DNA of 64,000 nucleotides from Bog-793 sp050014835 (lineage in GTDB: Bacteria; Actinomycetota; Acidimicrobiia; Acidimicrobiales; Bog-793): the NCBI GenBank assembly GCA_050014835.1, contig JBEKCO010000002.1, positions 1 to 64,000 of the forward strand, written 5' to 3'. Each line of letters starts with the position of its first letter. Within the stretch, counting starts at the first letter, position 1. The notes under the pieces were generated by a model that was not told the DNA's origin, did not search any database, and saw only the letters and a list, made by a program, of their open reading frames with translations. Of this stretch, positions 17,623 through 25,280 are shown in pieces. The translations under genes and the position numbers were made by a program.

Positions 17623-18806
17623 CGATCCGTTCCGATTCCGGCTGGTTCCGGTCCGACCCCGGGTCCGGCTTCGGCGATGATGATCGTGGGTGTGATGCCG
17701 GTCGATTTCTCGTATTCGCTGGCGATCGTCTCAGAGAAGCGTTCGACGGCGCCGTCGCGCACGAGGTTGATCGTGCAGCCACCGAAACCGCCCCCGGTCA
17801 TGCGGGCGCCGAGGACGCCATCGATCGTGAGCGCGGTGTCGACCAGGAGGTCGAGCTCGGTGCAGCTCGCTTCGTAATCATCCCGGAGGCTTCGGTGGGA
17901 TTGCACCATGAGCGCGCCGAAACGTTCCTCGTCCCCGGCCTCGAGCACGTCCGCGGCGCACAGGACACGCGCGTTCTCGGTCACCACGTGGCGGCAACGC
18001 CGGTAGACGATCGGGTCGAGGAGGTGCTCGTTGGCCTCGAGCTGAGCGAGCGAGACGTCGCGCAACGCCAGAACTCCCGGGATGACGGTCGAAAGGGTGG
18101 CGACGCCGGTTTCGCACTCGGCTCGGCGGGAATTGTAGGCGCTCGCCGTGTGTTCGTGCCGCACCATCGAGTTCGCGATGACGAATCGAGAGTCGGTGGC
18201 GAGGGGCACGAATCGTGCGACGAGGTCCCGACAATCAAGCAGCATGGCGTGGTCGCGCACCCCGTGGCAGGACGCGTACTGGTCCATGATCCCGCTCTTT
18301 ACGCCGATGAAGATGTTCTCGGTCCGTTGTCCAGCTGTTGCGAGATCGTCGAGATCGAAGGTTGCACCCGCCAGCGAGAGCAACCCGAAACCCGTCGCCA
18401 TCTCGATCGCGGCCGACGAGCTGAGACCGGAGCCGAGGGGGATGTCGCTGTCGATGAGGATGTCGACACCGACGAGTCGGTGGCCCGACGATTGGAGCAT
18501 GAAGGCGAGACCTCGTACGTAATCCGTCCAGTCGTGTCGCGGTCGCGGATCGGCCTCATCGAGGTCGAACTCCGCTGTTTCGTCCATGGTTAGAGAGCGC
18601 ACCCTCACCGTGCGGTCGCTGCGAGGAGAGAACGCAGCCCAGGTCGCGTATTGGAGGGCGACCGGCAGCACGAAGCCGTCGTTGTAGTCGGTGTGGTCGC
18701 CGATGAGGTTGACGCGCCCGGGAGCCCGGAAGATCGTCGGATCACGGCCCCAGGCTTCCGAGAACATCGCCCGGAGCCGGGTCGCGATCGACGGTCGAGT
18801 TTTCAC
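17619..18806 (-). CDS. galK: galactokinase
   Basis: 395-residue GHMP kinase phosphorylating galactose at C1. Signatures in order: GRVNLIGDHTDYNDGFVLP (about 32-50, with Asp where many enzymes have Glu), PLGSGLSSSAAIE (about 130) and MTGGGFGGC (about 335). GTG at 18806 has AAGGAAG 7 nt upstream. It is the first gene of galK-galE-galT. In the 270-base leader region the best -10 candidate is CATAAT on the minus strand at 18909-18914; no clear operator was found, so how galactose controls it is unknown. Confidence 0.96.
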   Translation of the reverse strand: MKTRPSIATRLRAMFSEAWGRDPTIFRAPGRVNLIGDHTDYNDGFVLPVALQYATWAAFSPRSDRTVRVRSLTMDETAEFDLDEADPRPRHDWTDYVRGLAFMLQSSGHRLVGVDILIDSDIPLGSGLSSSAAIEMATGFGLLSLAGATFDLDDLATAGQRTENIFIGVKSGIMDQYASCHGVRDHAMLLDCRDLVARFVPLATDSRFVIANSMVRHEHTASAYNSRRAECETGVATLSTVIPGVLALRDVSLAQLEANEHLLDPIVYRRCRHVVTENARVLCAADVLEAGDEERFGALMVQSHRSLRDDYEASCTELDLLVDTALTIDGVLGARMTGGGFGGCTINLVRDGAVERFSETIASEYEKSTGITPTIIIAEAGPGVGPEPAGIGTDR

Positions 18807-19076
18807 GGTTCGCTTCCTTAGGGATCGGAGGTCGGCGGTTCGACTGCGGACAGGCGTGCGACTCGGTCAGCGCGGAAAACGCCTGATCGAGCAGATGAAC
18901 ACGTGCCGATTATGCACCATCCCTCGCTGTCCGAGGTGAAGTCGCGGTCGGGACGAGAAACGATTCCTCACCCGGCAACGTGGGGCAATGTTGCGGGGCC
19001 GGGTTGCGCTGATCGGCCGAGAAGGACTTCCCTCAGATTCCATGCGGTAGGAAACTCGCGCGGGCAAGATACGGGA

Positions 19077-19370
19077 ATGAGCGAGAAAGTGTTCTCTCTC
19101 GTCGCCGACATCAGTTCCAATGATCCGGCGGCGATCGCGCCCGTGCTGCGTCGGCTCGTCAGTGGTCAAATCACCGCGACCGACGACGGATTCCACATCG
19201 TGGCGGAGCTGACCGGCGAAAGCGCGCGGGACCTCAACCGTGCCCTCCTCTCGGCGCTCAGGCGAGCCGAGCGGCGCACTCGGTTGCGATCGCAGTGGAC
19301 GGCCGGGGGGACGACCCAGCGGTTCTTCGATTACGTGCCAAAGGGAACCCGGGTCGATCGGCCCGGCTGA
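19077..19370 (+). CDS. conserved-looking small hypothetical protein
   Basis: 97 residues, start ATG 19077 with GGGA directly upstream. The protein is mostly helical in appearance with a charged middle (LNRALLSALRRAERRTRLRSQW) and a basic C-terminus ending FFDYVPKGTRV. No domain is recognised. It lies between divergent galK and the convergent tmRNA gene. Codon use fits the neighbours, so it is likely a real gene, but its role is unknown. Confidence 0.6.
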   Translation: MSEKVFSLVADISSNDPAAIAPVLRRLVSGQITATDDGFHIVAELTGESARDLNRALLSALRRAERRTRLRSQWTAGGTTQRFFDYVPKGTRVDRPG

Positions 19371-19422
19371 TCTCCGGCGCGCAGAATGCGGCTCTGATCG
19401 GTGAACGGGGCTACAGCAGAAG

Positions 19423-19772
19423 TGGAGGTGGCGGGAATCGAACCCGCGTCCTTCGGGTTCTCGATGGGCATTCTCCGAGCGCAGCCGACGGGCAAGTTTC
19501 AGGTCCCGCCTCCCCGTCGGCAGCGGCGCAGGACCCCAGTCAGCTGAGTTGTCCCCGAGCGACGCGCTGACGGCGCTGCTCAGGTGAGTCCCGCTAGATG
19601 ACGCCTGGTCCCGGCCCGCGGGGCTTGGATCGGACAGACGTTGCTGCTACTTAGGCAGCAAGCTCGAGCTGAGGCTCGGCATTTGTTTTGTTTTCCGGCT
19701 CTTTTACGTGGATCCGGAGACCACGGCTCGCTTCTCCCACCTTGACGACCGAAGTCGAAGCCTGTCACCCCC
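19423..19772 (-). ncRNA. ssrA: transfer-messenger RNA (tmRNA)
   Basis: About 350 nt. The 5' end GGGGGUG pairs with CACCUCC at the 3' end to give the acceptor stem, and the T arm GGGUUCGAUUCCC is next to it; CCA is not encoded. The internal reading frame ends in CTTGCTGCCTAA, giving a degradation tag that finishes AEPQLELAA-stop; GCC is the most likely resume codon, by comparison with the spacing in other actinobacterial tmRNAs. It rescues stalled ribosomes together with SmpB, whose gene is directly upstream on the same strand. Confidence 0.93.
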
Positions 19773-19888
19773 TCGGAAGGCGCCGGCCAGGCGACCGGGC
19801 ACCACGGACTTGGGCACCGGCAGGCGCCGGCTCGAACATCTTACCGCTCGGTCTGAGTCGTTCGACGGGCGGGTAGCGGGCTTCGGCG

Positions 19889-20419
19889 TCAGTCGCGCAT
19901 TCCCTTCATCGCGCGTTCGGCCTCGCGCCCGGCCTCGCGCTCCGCGATGGCACGGCGCTTGTCGTACAGCCGCCGCCCGCGGGCGAGCGCGAGCTCGACC
20001 TTGGCACGCCCGGCCTTGAAGTAAACCGAGAGGGGGACAAGGGTCAACGACTGCTGCGCGACCCGCCCCTGGAGCTCGTCGATCTGCTTGCGGTGGAGGA
20101 GCAGCTTGCGCGGCCGGTCCGCTTCCACGGCGCCGAAGCCGCTCGAGTACTCGTAGGGAGCGATCCGCGCGCCGAGCAACCAGGCCTCGCCGTTCTCGAC
20201 GCGGGCGTAGGCGTCCTGCAGGCTGACCTGGCCGGCGCGGACCGATTTCACCTCGGCGCCTTTCAGCTCGAGCCCCGCTTCGAACGTGTCGAGGATGTCG
20301 TACTCGTGCCGGGCGCGCCGGTTCCGCGCGACTGGCCGGATCTGCTCGCGTTCGATCCGCGTCGTGCCGGTCATGGCCCGTGGCCTGGCCGGCCGTCGTC
20401 TCTGGGACCGCGCTGCCAT
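19889..20419 (-). CDS. smpB: SsrA-binding protein
   Basis: SmpB, the tmRNA partner in trans-translation. The conserved core starts at RNRRARHEYDI and includes GLELKGAEVKS, SLQDAYARV and the C-terminal basic tail with LYDKRRAI. The start is uncertain: ATG 20419 (176 residues) has a TACCGT hexamer 8 nt upstream and would be leaderless, whereas ATG 20374 (161 residues, the commoner family length) has no binding site. It lies just upstream of ssrA on the same strand, so both partners may be transcribed together. Confidence 0.95.
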   Translation of the reverse strand: MAARSQRRRPARPRAMTGTTRIEREQIRPVARNRRARHEYDILDTFEAGLELKGAEVKSVRAGQVSLQDAYARVENGEAWLLGARIAPYEYSSGFGAVEADRPRKLLLHRKQIDELQGRVAQQSLTLVPLSVYFKAGRAKVELALARGRRLYDKRRAIAEREAGREAERAMKGMRD

Positions 20420-20427
20420 GATCCGAG

Positions 20428-20437
20428 ACGGTAGCCT
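20428..20437. promoter_or_regulatory. overlapping divergent -10 elements of smpB and mec
   Basis: Only 27 bases separate the smpB and mec start codons. The plus strand has TAGCCT at 20432-20437, 9 nt before mec ATG; the minus strand reads TACCGT from 20433 to 20428, 8 nt before smpB ATG 20419. Both fit leaderless TANNNT promoters and share two base pairs. Neither start has a Shine-Dalgarno sequence at normal distance. Confidence 0.45.
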
Positions 20438-20446
20438 CCCTGCCCG

Positions 20447-20896
20447 ATGGGCTCTTCTTCCCGTCCCGGGGTGTCACCGCGCCGAGAGGATTCGCAACTG
20501 GTCCTCGACGGGAAGCTCGCCGTCGAGATGACGGCGCACTGCCTGCGGGCGCTCCCCGCCGAGGGCTGTGGGCTGATCGCCGGTGACCCCGCCAGTGGCC
20601 GGGCCGTGCGGTCGTTTCCCGCCCGGAACAGCGCCGCCTCTGCCCGCCTCTACGTCCTCGACCCGGGGGACCACCTGCGAGCGGACCGGGAGGCGGAGGA
20701 GGAGGGTCTGGAGATCATCGGCGTCTTCCACTCCCACACGCACACCGACGCCTATCCGTCGGCGACCGACGTCGCGCAGGCCCCCGATCCGGGTTGGCAC
20801 TACGTCCTGGTCTCGCTACGCGGCGAGGTCAGTTCGATGCGGTCCTTCCGCATCCGCGAGGGGGTCGTCACCGAGGAGCGGGTCGTTCTCGTCTGA
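20447..20896 (+). CDS. mec: JAMM/MPN-domain metalloprotease of the CysO pathway
   Basis: 149 residues with a complete JAMM zinc site: the glutamate in EGCGLI (about residue 39) and HSHTHTDAYPSATD (about 95-108). In Mycobacterium tuberculosis the homologous Mec releases cysteine from the CysO-cysteine adduct; the adjacent cysO and cysM genes here show the same pathway. A separate possible role is trimming the extra residues after the CysO diglycine. Start ATG 20447 lacks a ribosome-binding site but follows TAGCCT by 9 nt, consistent with a leaderless message. Confidence 0.9.
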   Translation: MGSSSRPGVSPRREDSQLVLDGKLAVEMTAHCLRALPAEGCGLIAGDPASGRAVRSFPARNSAASARLYVLDPGDHLRADREAEEEGLEIIGVFHSHTHTDAYPSATDVAQAPDPGWHYVLVSLRGEVSSMRSFRIREGVVTEERVVLV

Positions 20897-20957
20897 AGGC
20901 GGTGCGGTCCCGTACATCCGCCCAGTTCGGGGCGACCGGAATCCGACAGGGCGTCGT

Positions 20958-20979
20958 TAGAATATGACCTTTCAGGTCA
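20958..20979 (+). promoter_or_regulatory. promoter and palindromic operator candidate upstream of cysO
   Basis: TAGAAT at 20958-20963 is a good -10 hexamer. It is followed immediately by a perfect inverted repeat, TGACCT-TTC-AGGTCA, at 20965-20979, ending 33 bases before the cysO start. Its position just downstream of the -10 suits a repressor site controlling cysO-cysM separately from mec. The regulator is unknown. Confidence 0.5.
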
Positions 20980-21012
20980 GCATTCGAGCGACGAGATTCC
21001 ACGGAGGTTCCG

Positions 21013-21294
21013 GTGCCCGTTGAAGTGAGGCTCCCGACGCTGCTGCGTCCGGCCACCGGGGGCAGGGCGAAGGTGTCCGCCGATGGCGCGACCGTCGGCG
21101 AGGTGCTCCGTTCGGTCATCTCCGAACACCCAGCCCTCGGCGCGCAGGTCATGACCGAGGACGGCGAGCTGCACCACTTCCTCAACGTCTACGTGAACGA
21201 CGAAGACGTGCGCTACCTCGAGCGTCTCGACACCCGGGTGGCGAGCAACGACGTCGTCTCGATCCTGCCGGCGGTGGCGGGCGGCGCGACGTAG
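21013..21294 (+). CDS. cysO: CysO-type ThiS/MoaD sulfur-carrier protein
   Basis: 93-residue beta-grasp sulfur carrier, closely following the mycobacterial CysO pattern (RLPTLLRP-TGG, NVYVNDEDVR, ILPAVAGG). In the known pathway its C-terminal diglycine is thiocarboxylated and CysM adds phosphoserine-derived carbon to make a CysO-cysteine adduct, later cut by Mec. Unlike mycobacterial CysO, the protein does not end at the diglycine: two residues, Ala-Thr, follow before the TAG, so trimming would be needed. GTG 21013 has GGAGG 6 nt upstream. cysM follows after 18 bases. Confidence 0.93.
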   Translation: MPVEVRLPTLLRPATGGRAKVSADGATVGEVLRSVISEHPALGAQVMTEDGELHHFLNVYVNDEDVRYLERLDTRVASNDVVSILPAVAGGAT

Positions 21295-21312
21295 GGGCGC
21301 GGGCGGTCGGCG

Positions 21313-22257
21313 ATGCTCGTCCAGGACGTCTTGGGGCTTATCGGGAACACGCCGATGGTCGACGTCTCAGCGTTGAGTCCGAACCCGGGGGTGCGCATCG
21401 TCGTGAAGCTTGAGGGCGTCAATCCCGGCGGTTCGGTGAAGGATCGCGTCGCGCGCTACCTCGTCGAGGACGCGGAGGACCGGGGGGTGCTGACGCCGGG
21501 CGCGACCCTGCTCGAGCCATCGTCCGGCAACACGGGAATCGGGCTCGCCCTCGTCAGCCGTGTCAAGGGCTATCACCTGAAAGTCGTGCTCCCCGAGAAC
21601 GTCTCGCCGGAGCGTCGGCAGCTGATCGAGGTCTGGGGAGCCGAGATCATCTCCTCGCCAGGGGCGGAGGGGTCCAACGGGGCAGTGCGGCTCGCCCGGC
21701 AGCTCGCCGTGTCGCATCCTGAATGGGTCTTCCTCTACCAGTACGGGAATCCGGCGAACCCGCGGGCCCATTACGAGACGACCGGGCCGGAGATCTGGCG
21801 TGACCTCCCGGAGGTGACGCACTTCGTCGCCGGCCTCGGGACGAGCGGCACCCTCCTCGGGGTCGGCCGGTTCCTCAAAGAGCAGAACCCCGACATCGAG
21901 GTGTGGACGGTCGAGCCTCCCGCCGGCGAGGCGGTCGACGGCCTGCGTACCCTCGACGACGGGTTCATCCCGCCGATCTTCACGAACCTCGGCGGAGAGA
22001 AGCTGCTCGATCGCAAGACGGTGATCGGCCCGAAGGACTCGGTGAAGTGGACGCGGCGTCTTGCCGACGTCGGCATCTTCGCCGGGCTCTCGACCGGTGC
22101 GGCGATGGCCGGTGCCGCGCGCTGCGCGACCCAGATCCCCACCGGTGTGATCGTCGTGCTCTCCCCGGACGGGGGGTGGAAGTACCTATCCGCCGACGTC
22201 TGGGTGGGGGACCTCGACGCGGTCGTGAGGCGCGCCCGGCAGTCCGTCTACTTCTGA
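21313..22257 (+). CDS. cysM: CysO-dependent cysteine synthase (CysM type)
   Basis: 314-residue PLP-dependent cysteine synthase. The PLP lysine is in GGSVKDR (about residue 43), the substrate loop is PSSGNTGIG (about 73-81) and the phosphate loop is GLGTSGTL (about 178). The C-terminal extension with PDGGWKYLS matches mycobacterial CysM, which uses O-phosphoserine and CysO-thiocarboxylate rather than O-acetylserine and sulfide. Position directly after cysO supports that assignment. ATG 21313 is 18 bases after cysO; only a weak GG-rich site precedes it. Confidence 0.94.
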   Translation: MLVQDVLGLIGNTPMVDVSALSPNPGVRIVVKLEGVNPGGSVKDRVARYLVEDAEDRGVLTPGATLLEPSSGNTGIGLALVSRVKGYHLKVVLPENVSPERRQLIEVWGAEIISSPGAEGSNGAVRLARQLAVSHPEWVFLYQYGNPANPRAHYETTGPEIWRDLPEVTHFVAGLGTSGTLLGVGRFLKEQNPDIEVWTVEPPAGEAVDGLRTLDDGFIPPIFTNLGGEKLLDRKTVIGPKDSVKWTRRLADVGIFAGLSTGAAMAGAARCATQIPTGVIVVLSPDGGWKYLSADVWVGDLDAVVRRARQSVYF

Positions 22258-22314
22258 GGCTCACCTCGGCTAAGAGGTCCGATTCGGAGCCAACGCCTAA
22301 CCTGGGCCGGGAAG

Positions 22315-23121
22315 ATGAATGACCGACCCATTGGCGTTTTCGACAGCGGTTTCGGCGGTCTGACGGTCGCGCGCGCGCTGATCGATCTCCTGGACGACGA
22401 GGACATCGTCTACGTCGGCGACACGGGCCGGTATCCGTACGGGCCGCGTCCCGGCGACGAGGTCCGGCGGTTCGCCCACGAGATCGCCGAGCACCTCGTC
22501 GGGGTCGAGGACGTGAAGATGATCGTCGCCGCCTGCAACACGGCGTCGTCGGTGGCGCTCGACGAGCTGCGCTTCGACTTCGACGTTCCCATCGTCGGAG
22601 TGATCGAGCCAGGAGCGCGCGCCGCCGTGGCAGCGACGCGCAACGGCGAGATCGGCGTGATCGGAACGACCGGCACGATCGCCTCCGGCGCGTACCAGCG
22701 AGCGGTCGCGGCGATCCACGGCGTCCAGCGAGTGCACTACGCCGCCTGTCCGGGCTTCGTCGAATTCGTCGAACGTGGCGAGCTCGACGGCGACCCGGTC
22801 CATGTTCTCGCCGAGCGTCTCCTCTCGCCCCTCAAGGAAGCTGGCGTCGACACGCTGTTGCTTGGTTGCACGCACTACCCCTTCCTTGCCCGGACGATCG
22901 CGGACGTCATGGGTCGTGACGTCGTCCTCGTCTCGTCGGCTGAAGAGACGGCGTTCGACGTGCGGGCCATCCTCGAGTCGACCGGGCTTGGTCGAAGGTT
23001 CGCCTCGAAAGGGACCCACCGGTTCCTGTCGTCCGGCGACCCGGGGTGGTTCGTCACGATGGGAAGCCGTCTGTTGGGGCCGGAGCTCGTCGCGGCAGAG
23101 TCCGTCGTGTTCGGCCGGTGA
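22315..23121 (+). CDS. murI: glutamate racemase
   Basis: 268-residue cytosolic enzyme making D-glutamate for peptidoglycan. The substrate motif GVFDSGFGGLTV is at residues 7-18; the two catalytic cysteines are in VAACNTASS (Cys74) and LLLGCTHYPF (about Cys185). ATG 22315 follows GGGAAG, with TAACCT 11 nt upstream. It sits between cysM and rph as in mycobacteria, but the rhomboid-like and metallo-hydrolase genes found between these genes in M. tuberculosis are absent here. Confidence 0.96.
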   Translation: MNDRPIGVFDSGFGGLTVARALIDLLDDEDIVYVGDTGRYPYGPRPGDEVRRFAHEIAEHLVGVEDVKMIVAACNTASSVALDELRFDFDVPIVGVIEPGARAAVAATRNGEIGVIGTTGTIASGAYQRAVAAIHGVQRVHYAACPGFVEFVERGELDGDPVHVLAERLLSPLKEAGVDTLLLGCTHYPFLARTIADVMGRDVVLVSSAEETAFDVRAILESTGLGRRFASKGTHRFLSSGDPGWFVTMGSRLLGPELVAAESVVFGR

Positions 23122-23248
23122 CCAGGTGCACGTCGATCCGGCAAGGTGGCCCCGTCGCGCGGCCGGGTGTGCGGCGGGTACGGTCGTCGGGAAGGCCGCG
23201 TCTCGCGGCGGCCGAAATGGGACGAAAGGCGACGGGGACTGACCGACG

Positions 23249-24001
23249 ATGACGAGCGAGGTTCGCCACGACGGGCGCAGGCCGGATGAGCTACGACCCT
23301 TCGAGATCGCCCGTGATTTCACCGAGTTCGTCGCGGGGGCGGCCCTCGTCACGATGGGCCGCACGAAGGTCCTCTGCACGGCGTCGGTCGACGCCGAACT
23401 CCCCCGGTGGTTGCGTGGTTCGGGCAAGGGGTGGGTGACGGCGGAGTATTCGCTGCTTCCCGGGTCGTCTTCCGAACGCGTGCCGCGCGAGGCCACGAAG
23501 GGTCGCCAGTCAGGACGCACACAGGAGATCCAGCGTCTCATCGGGAGGTCGCTCCGCGCGGTGTGCAACCTGAAGGCGCTCGGAGAACGCCAGATCATCA
23601 TGGACTGTGACGTCCTTCAGGCCGACGGTGGGACGAGGACGGCGGCGATCACGGGGGCGTTCGTCGCCCTGCACGACGCGTGTGCGCGCCTCGTCGCGGA
23701 GGGCGTGCTCAGCGCCGTCCCGTTGTTCGACGCGGTCGGTGCGGTGTCCGTCGGTCTCGTCGACGGGGTCGCGATGCTGGACCTCGACTACGAGGAAGAT
23801 GCTCGGGCCGGAGTCGACATGAACGTTGTCATGACGGGTTCGGGCCTTTTCGTCGAGGTCCAGGGGACCGCCGAACGCGATCCGTTCCCGCAATCGACGC
23901 TCGACGAGCTGCTAGGACTGGCCGGCGCGGGCATCCGGAGCATCCTTTCCCGCGACGAGGTGATGCTCGCGACACCGCCGTCCCCCGGGTTCGCCGGGTG
24001 A
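23249..24001 (+). CDS. rph: ribonuclease PH
   Basis: 250-residue phosphorolytic 3'-5' exoribonuclease that matures tRNA 3' ends. Typical segments: RHDGRRPDELRP at the N-terminus, GRTKVLCTASV, GWVTAEYSLLPGSS, RTQEIQRLIGRSLRA and DCDVLQADGGTRTAAITG. The length is normal. Its stop overlaps the rdgB start (GTGA at 23998-24001). Confidence 0.96.
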   Translation: MTSEVRHDGRRPDELRPFEIARDFTEFVAGAALVTMGRTKVLCTASVDAELPRWLRGSGKGWVTAEYSLLPGSSSERVPREATKGRQSGRTQEIQRLIGRSLRAVCNLKALGERQIIMDCDVLQADGGTRTAAITGAFVALHDACARLVAEGVLSAVPLFDAVGAVSVGLVDGVAMLDLDYEEDARAGVDMNVVMTGSGLFVEVQGTAERDPFPQSTLDELLGLAGAGIRSILSRDEVMLATPPSPGFAG

Positions 24002-24645
24002 GCGCGGGCCCCGGCCGCCTTCGGCTCGTCATCGCGTCGGCGAACCCTGACAAGGCGCGCGAGATGCTCGAGATCCTGCGCGGCGTCCTCGGCGAGCGCG
24101 TCGAGTTCGTGGCGCGGCCCGAGCACCTGCCGGCAGTCGAGGAGGACGGTGAGACGCTCGAGGAGAACGCCCGCCTGAAGGCGGAGGCCGTGCGATCGGG
24201 GACCGGACTCGGCGCGTTGGCCGACGACACAGGATTCGAGGTGGACGCGCTCGGCGGGCTTCCCGGTGTGCGCGCCGCGCGCTACGCGGGGCCCGGCGGG
24301 GTATCTGCCGACAACATCGCGAAGCTCCTCGCCGCGCTCGGCGACGCCAAGGACCGCCGTGCCCGCTTCCGCACGGTCGCCCTGGCGATCTTGCGCGACG
24401 GCACCGAACTCGTGGCGACCGGGACGCTGGAAGGGACGATCACGATGAGCCCGCGCGGCGAAGGCGGCTTCGGCTACGACCCGGTGTTCGTTCCCGACTC
24501 GGGCGACGGACGGACGCTCGCTGAGATGGACGCTGGAGCCAAGCATGAGATCTCACACCGCGGGCGGGCCCTGCGGGCACTCGCCGGGCGGCTGGAGGCG
24601 TACCTGGCAGACCCGGCGGGGCGGTCGGCGCGCCGCGAGGCGTAG
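23998..24645 (+). CDS. rdgB: XTP/dITP diphosphatase (RdgB/HAM1 family)
   Basis: 215-residue house-cleaning nucleotide pyrophosphatase removing dITP and XTP. The N-terminal ASANPDKAREM loop, the PAVEEDGETLEENARLKA segment, the LADDTGFEVDALGG active-site region and GEGGFGYDPVF are all conserved. GTG 23998 overlaps the rph stop, so the two are coupled as in mycobacteria. Confidence 0.95.
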   Translation: MSAGPGRLRLVIASANPDKAREMLEILRGVLGERVEFVARPEHLPAVEEDGETLEENARLKAEAVRSGTGLGALADDTGFEVDALGGLPGVRAARYAGPGGVSADNIAKLLAALGDAKDRRARFRTVALAILRDGTELVATGTLEGTITMSPRGEGGFGYDPVFVPDSGDGRTLAEMDAGAKHEISHRGRALRALAGRLEAYLADPAGRSARREA

Positions 24646-24698
24646 CGGCGTCGGCGTACGGTTCGAGACCGTGTGGCGGGGCGCGCTAGGTTCGCAGC

Positions 24699-24962
24699 GT
24701 GTCCGTTCGCTACCGCTGTCTGAGTTGCGGGAACCTGACCCGGTTCGATGTCGTGTCGACCCGGCGGACGCGGGCATTCTGGCACTTCACCCTGGGCGGC
24801 GAGCACGCGATCGACGAGGAGGAGATCCTCGACGAGACGGTCGAATCCGTGACGTGCCGATGGTGCGGGAAATCGTCGGCGATCGAGGTGTTCGGGGAGC
24901 CCGGGGCGGAAGTCGCCGGCGGCGCTGCCACGCCGGCTAGGGAGGCGAGCGCACCGTTTTGA
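24699..24962 (+). CDS. small zinc-ribbon-like protein
   Basis: 87 residues with two CxxC pairs, CLSC (about 7-10) and CRWC (about 53-56), spaced to bind one zinc. A Ala/Glu-rich tail follows. No name is known; such single zinc ribbons often bind nucleic acid or a protein partner, which is only inference. Start GTG 24699 has no Shine-Dalgarno but lies 6 nt after TAGGTT, suggesting a leaderless transcript. Confidence 0.7.
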   Translation: MSVRYRCLSCGNLTRFDVVSTRRTRAFWHFTLGGEHAIDEEEILDETVESVTCRWCGKSSAIEVFGEPGAEVAGGAATPAREASAPF

Positions 24963-25031
24963 TACACCCGGGAGCCATCATGAGCTGCGTCGGACTCGGC
25001 GCGTTGCTCCGAGGTGACCGAGGGAGCGGTG

Positions 25032-25235
25032 ATGGCCAAGGGAACGCTCAGGATCAGCTGCGACACCTGCAGCCACGAGGGGACGTCGGCCTGTGACGAT
25101 TGCGTCGTCAGTTTCCTGCTCGGTCGCGACCCCGCCGACGCGATCATCATCGATGCCGCTGAAGCGAGGGCGGTGCGCGTTTTCGAACGGGCGGGCCTGC
25201 TCCCAGCGCTCCGGCACGAGAAGCGGGCCGGCTGA
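25032..25235 (+). CDS. small cysteine-rich protein
   Basis: 67 residues. The N-terminal third has CDTC and CDDC pairs about eight residues apart, a compact zinc-binding arrangement, followed by a helical region with IIIDAAEARAVRVFERAGLLP. Not assigned to a named family. ATG 25032 was chosen because GGGAG lies about 7 nt upstream; GTG 25014 in the same frame would add six residues. It is one of two cysteine-rich small genes between rdgB and the mannosyltransferase gene. Confidence 0.65.
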   Translation: MAKGTLRISCDTCSHEGTSACDDCVVSFLLGRDPADAIIIDAAEARAVRVFERAGLLPALRHEKRAG

Positions 25236-25280
25236 GCATTCCGGCGCACGGCACGCCCCTGTCAACGGGGTGCGTGTCCG

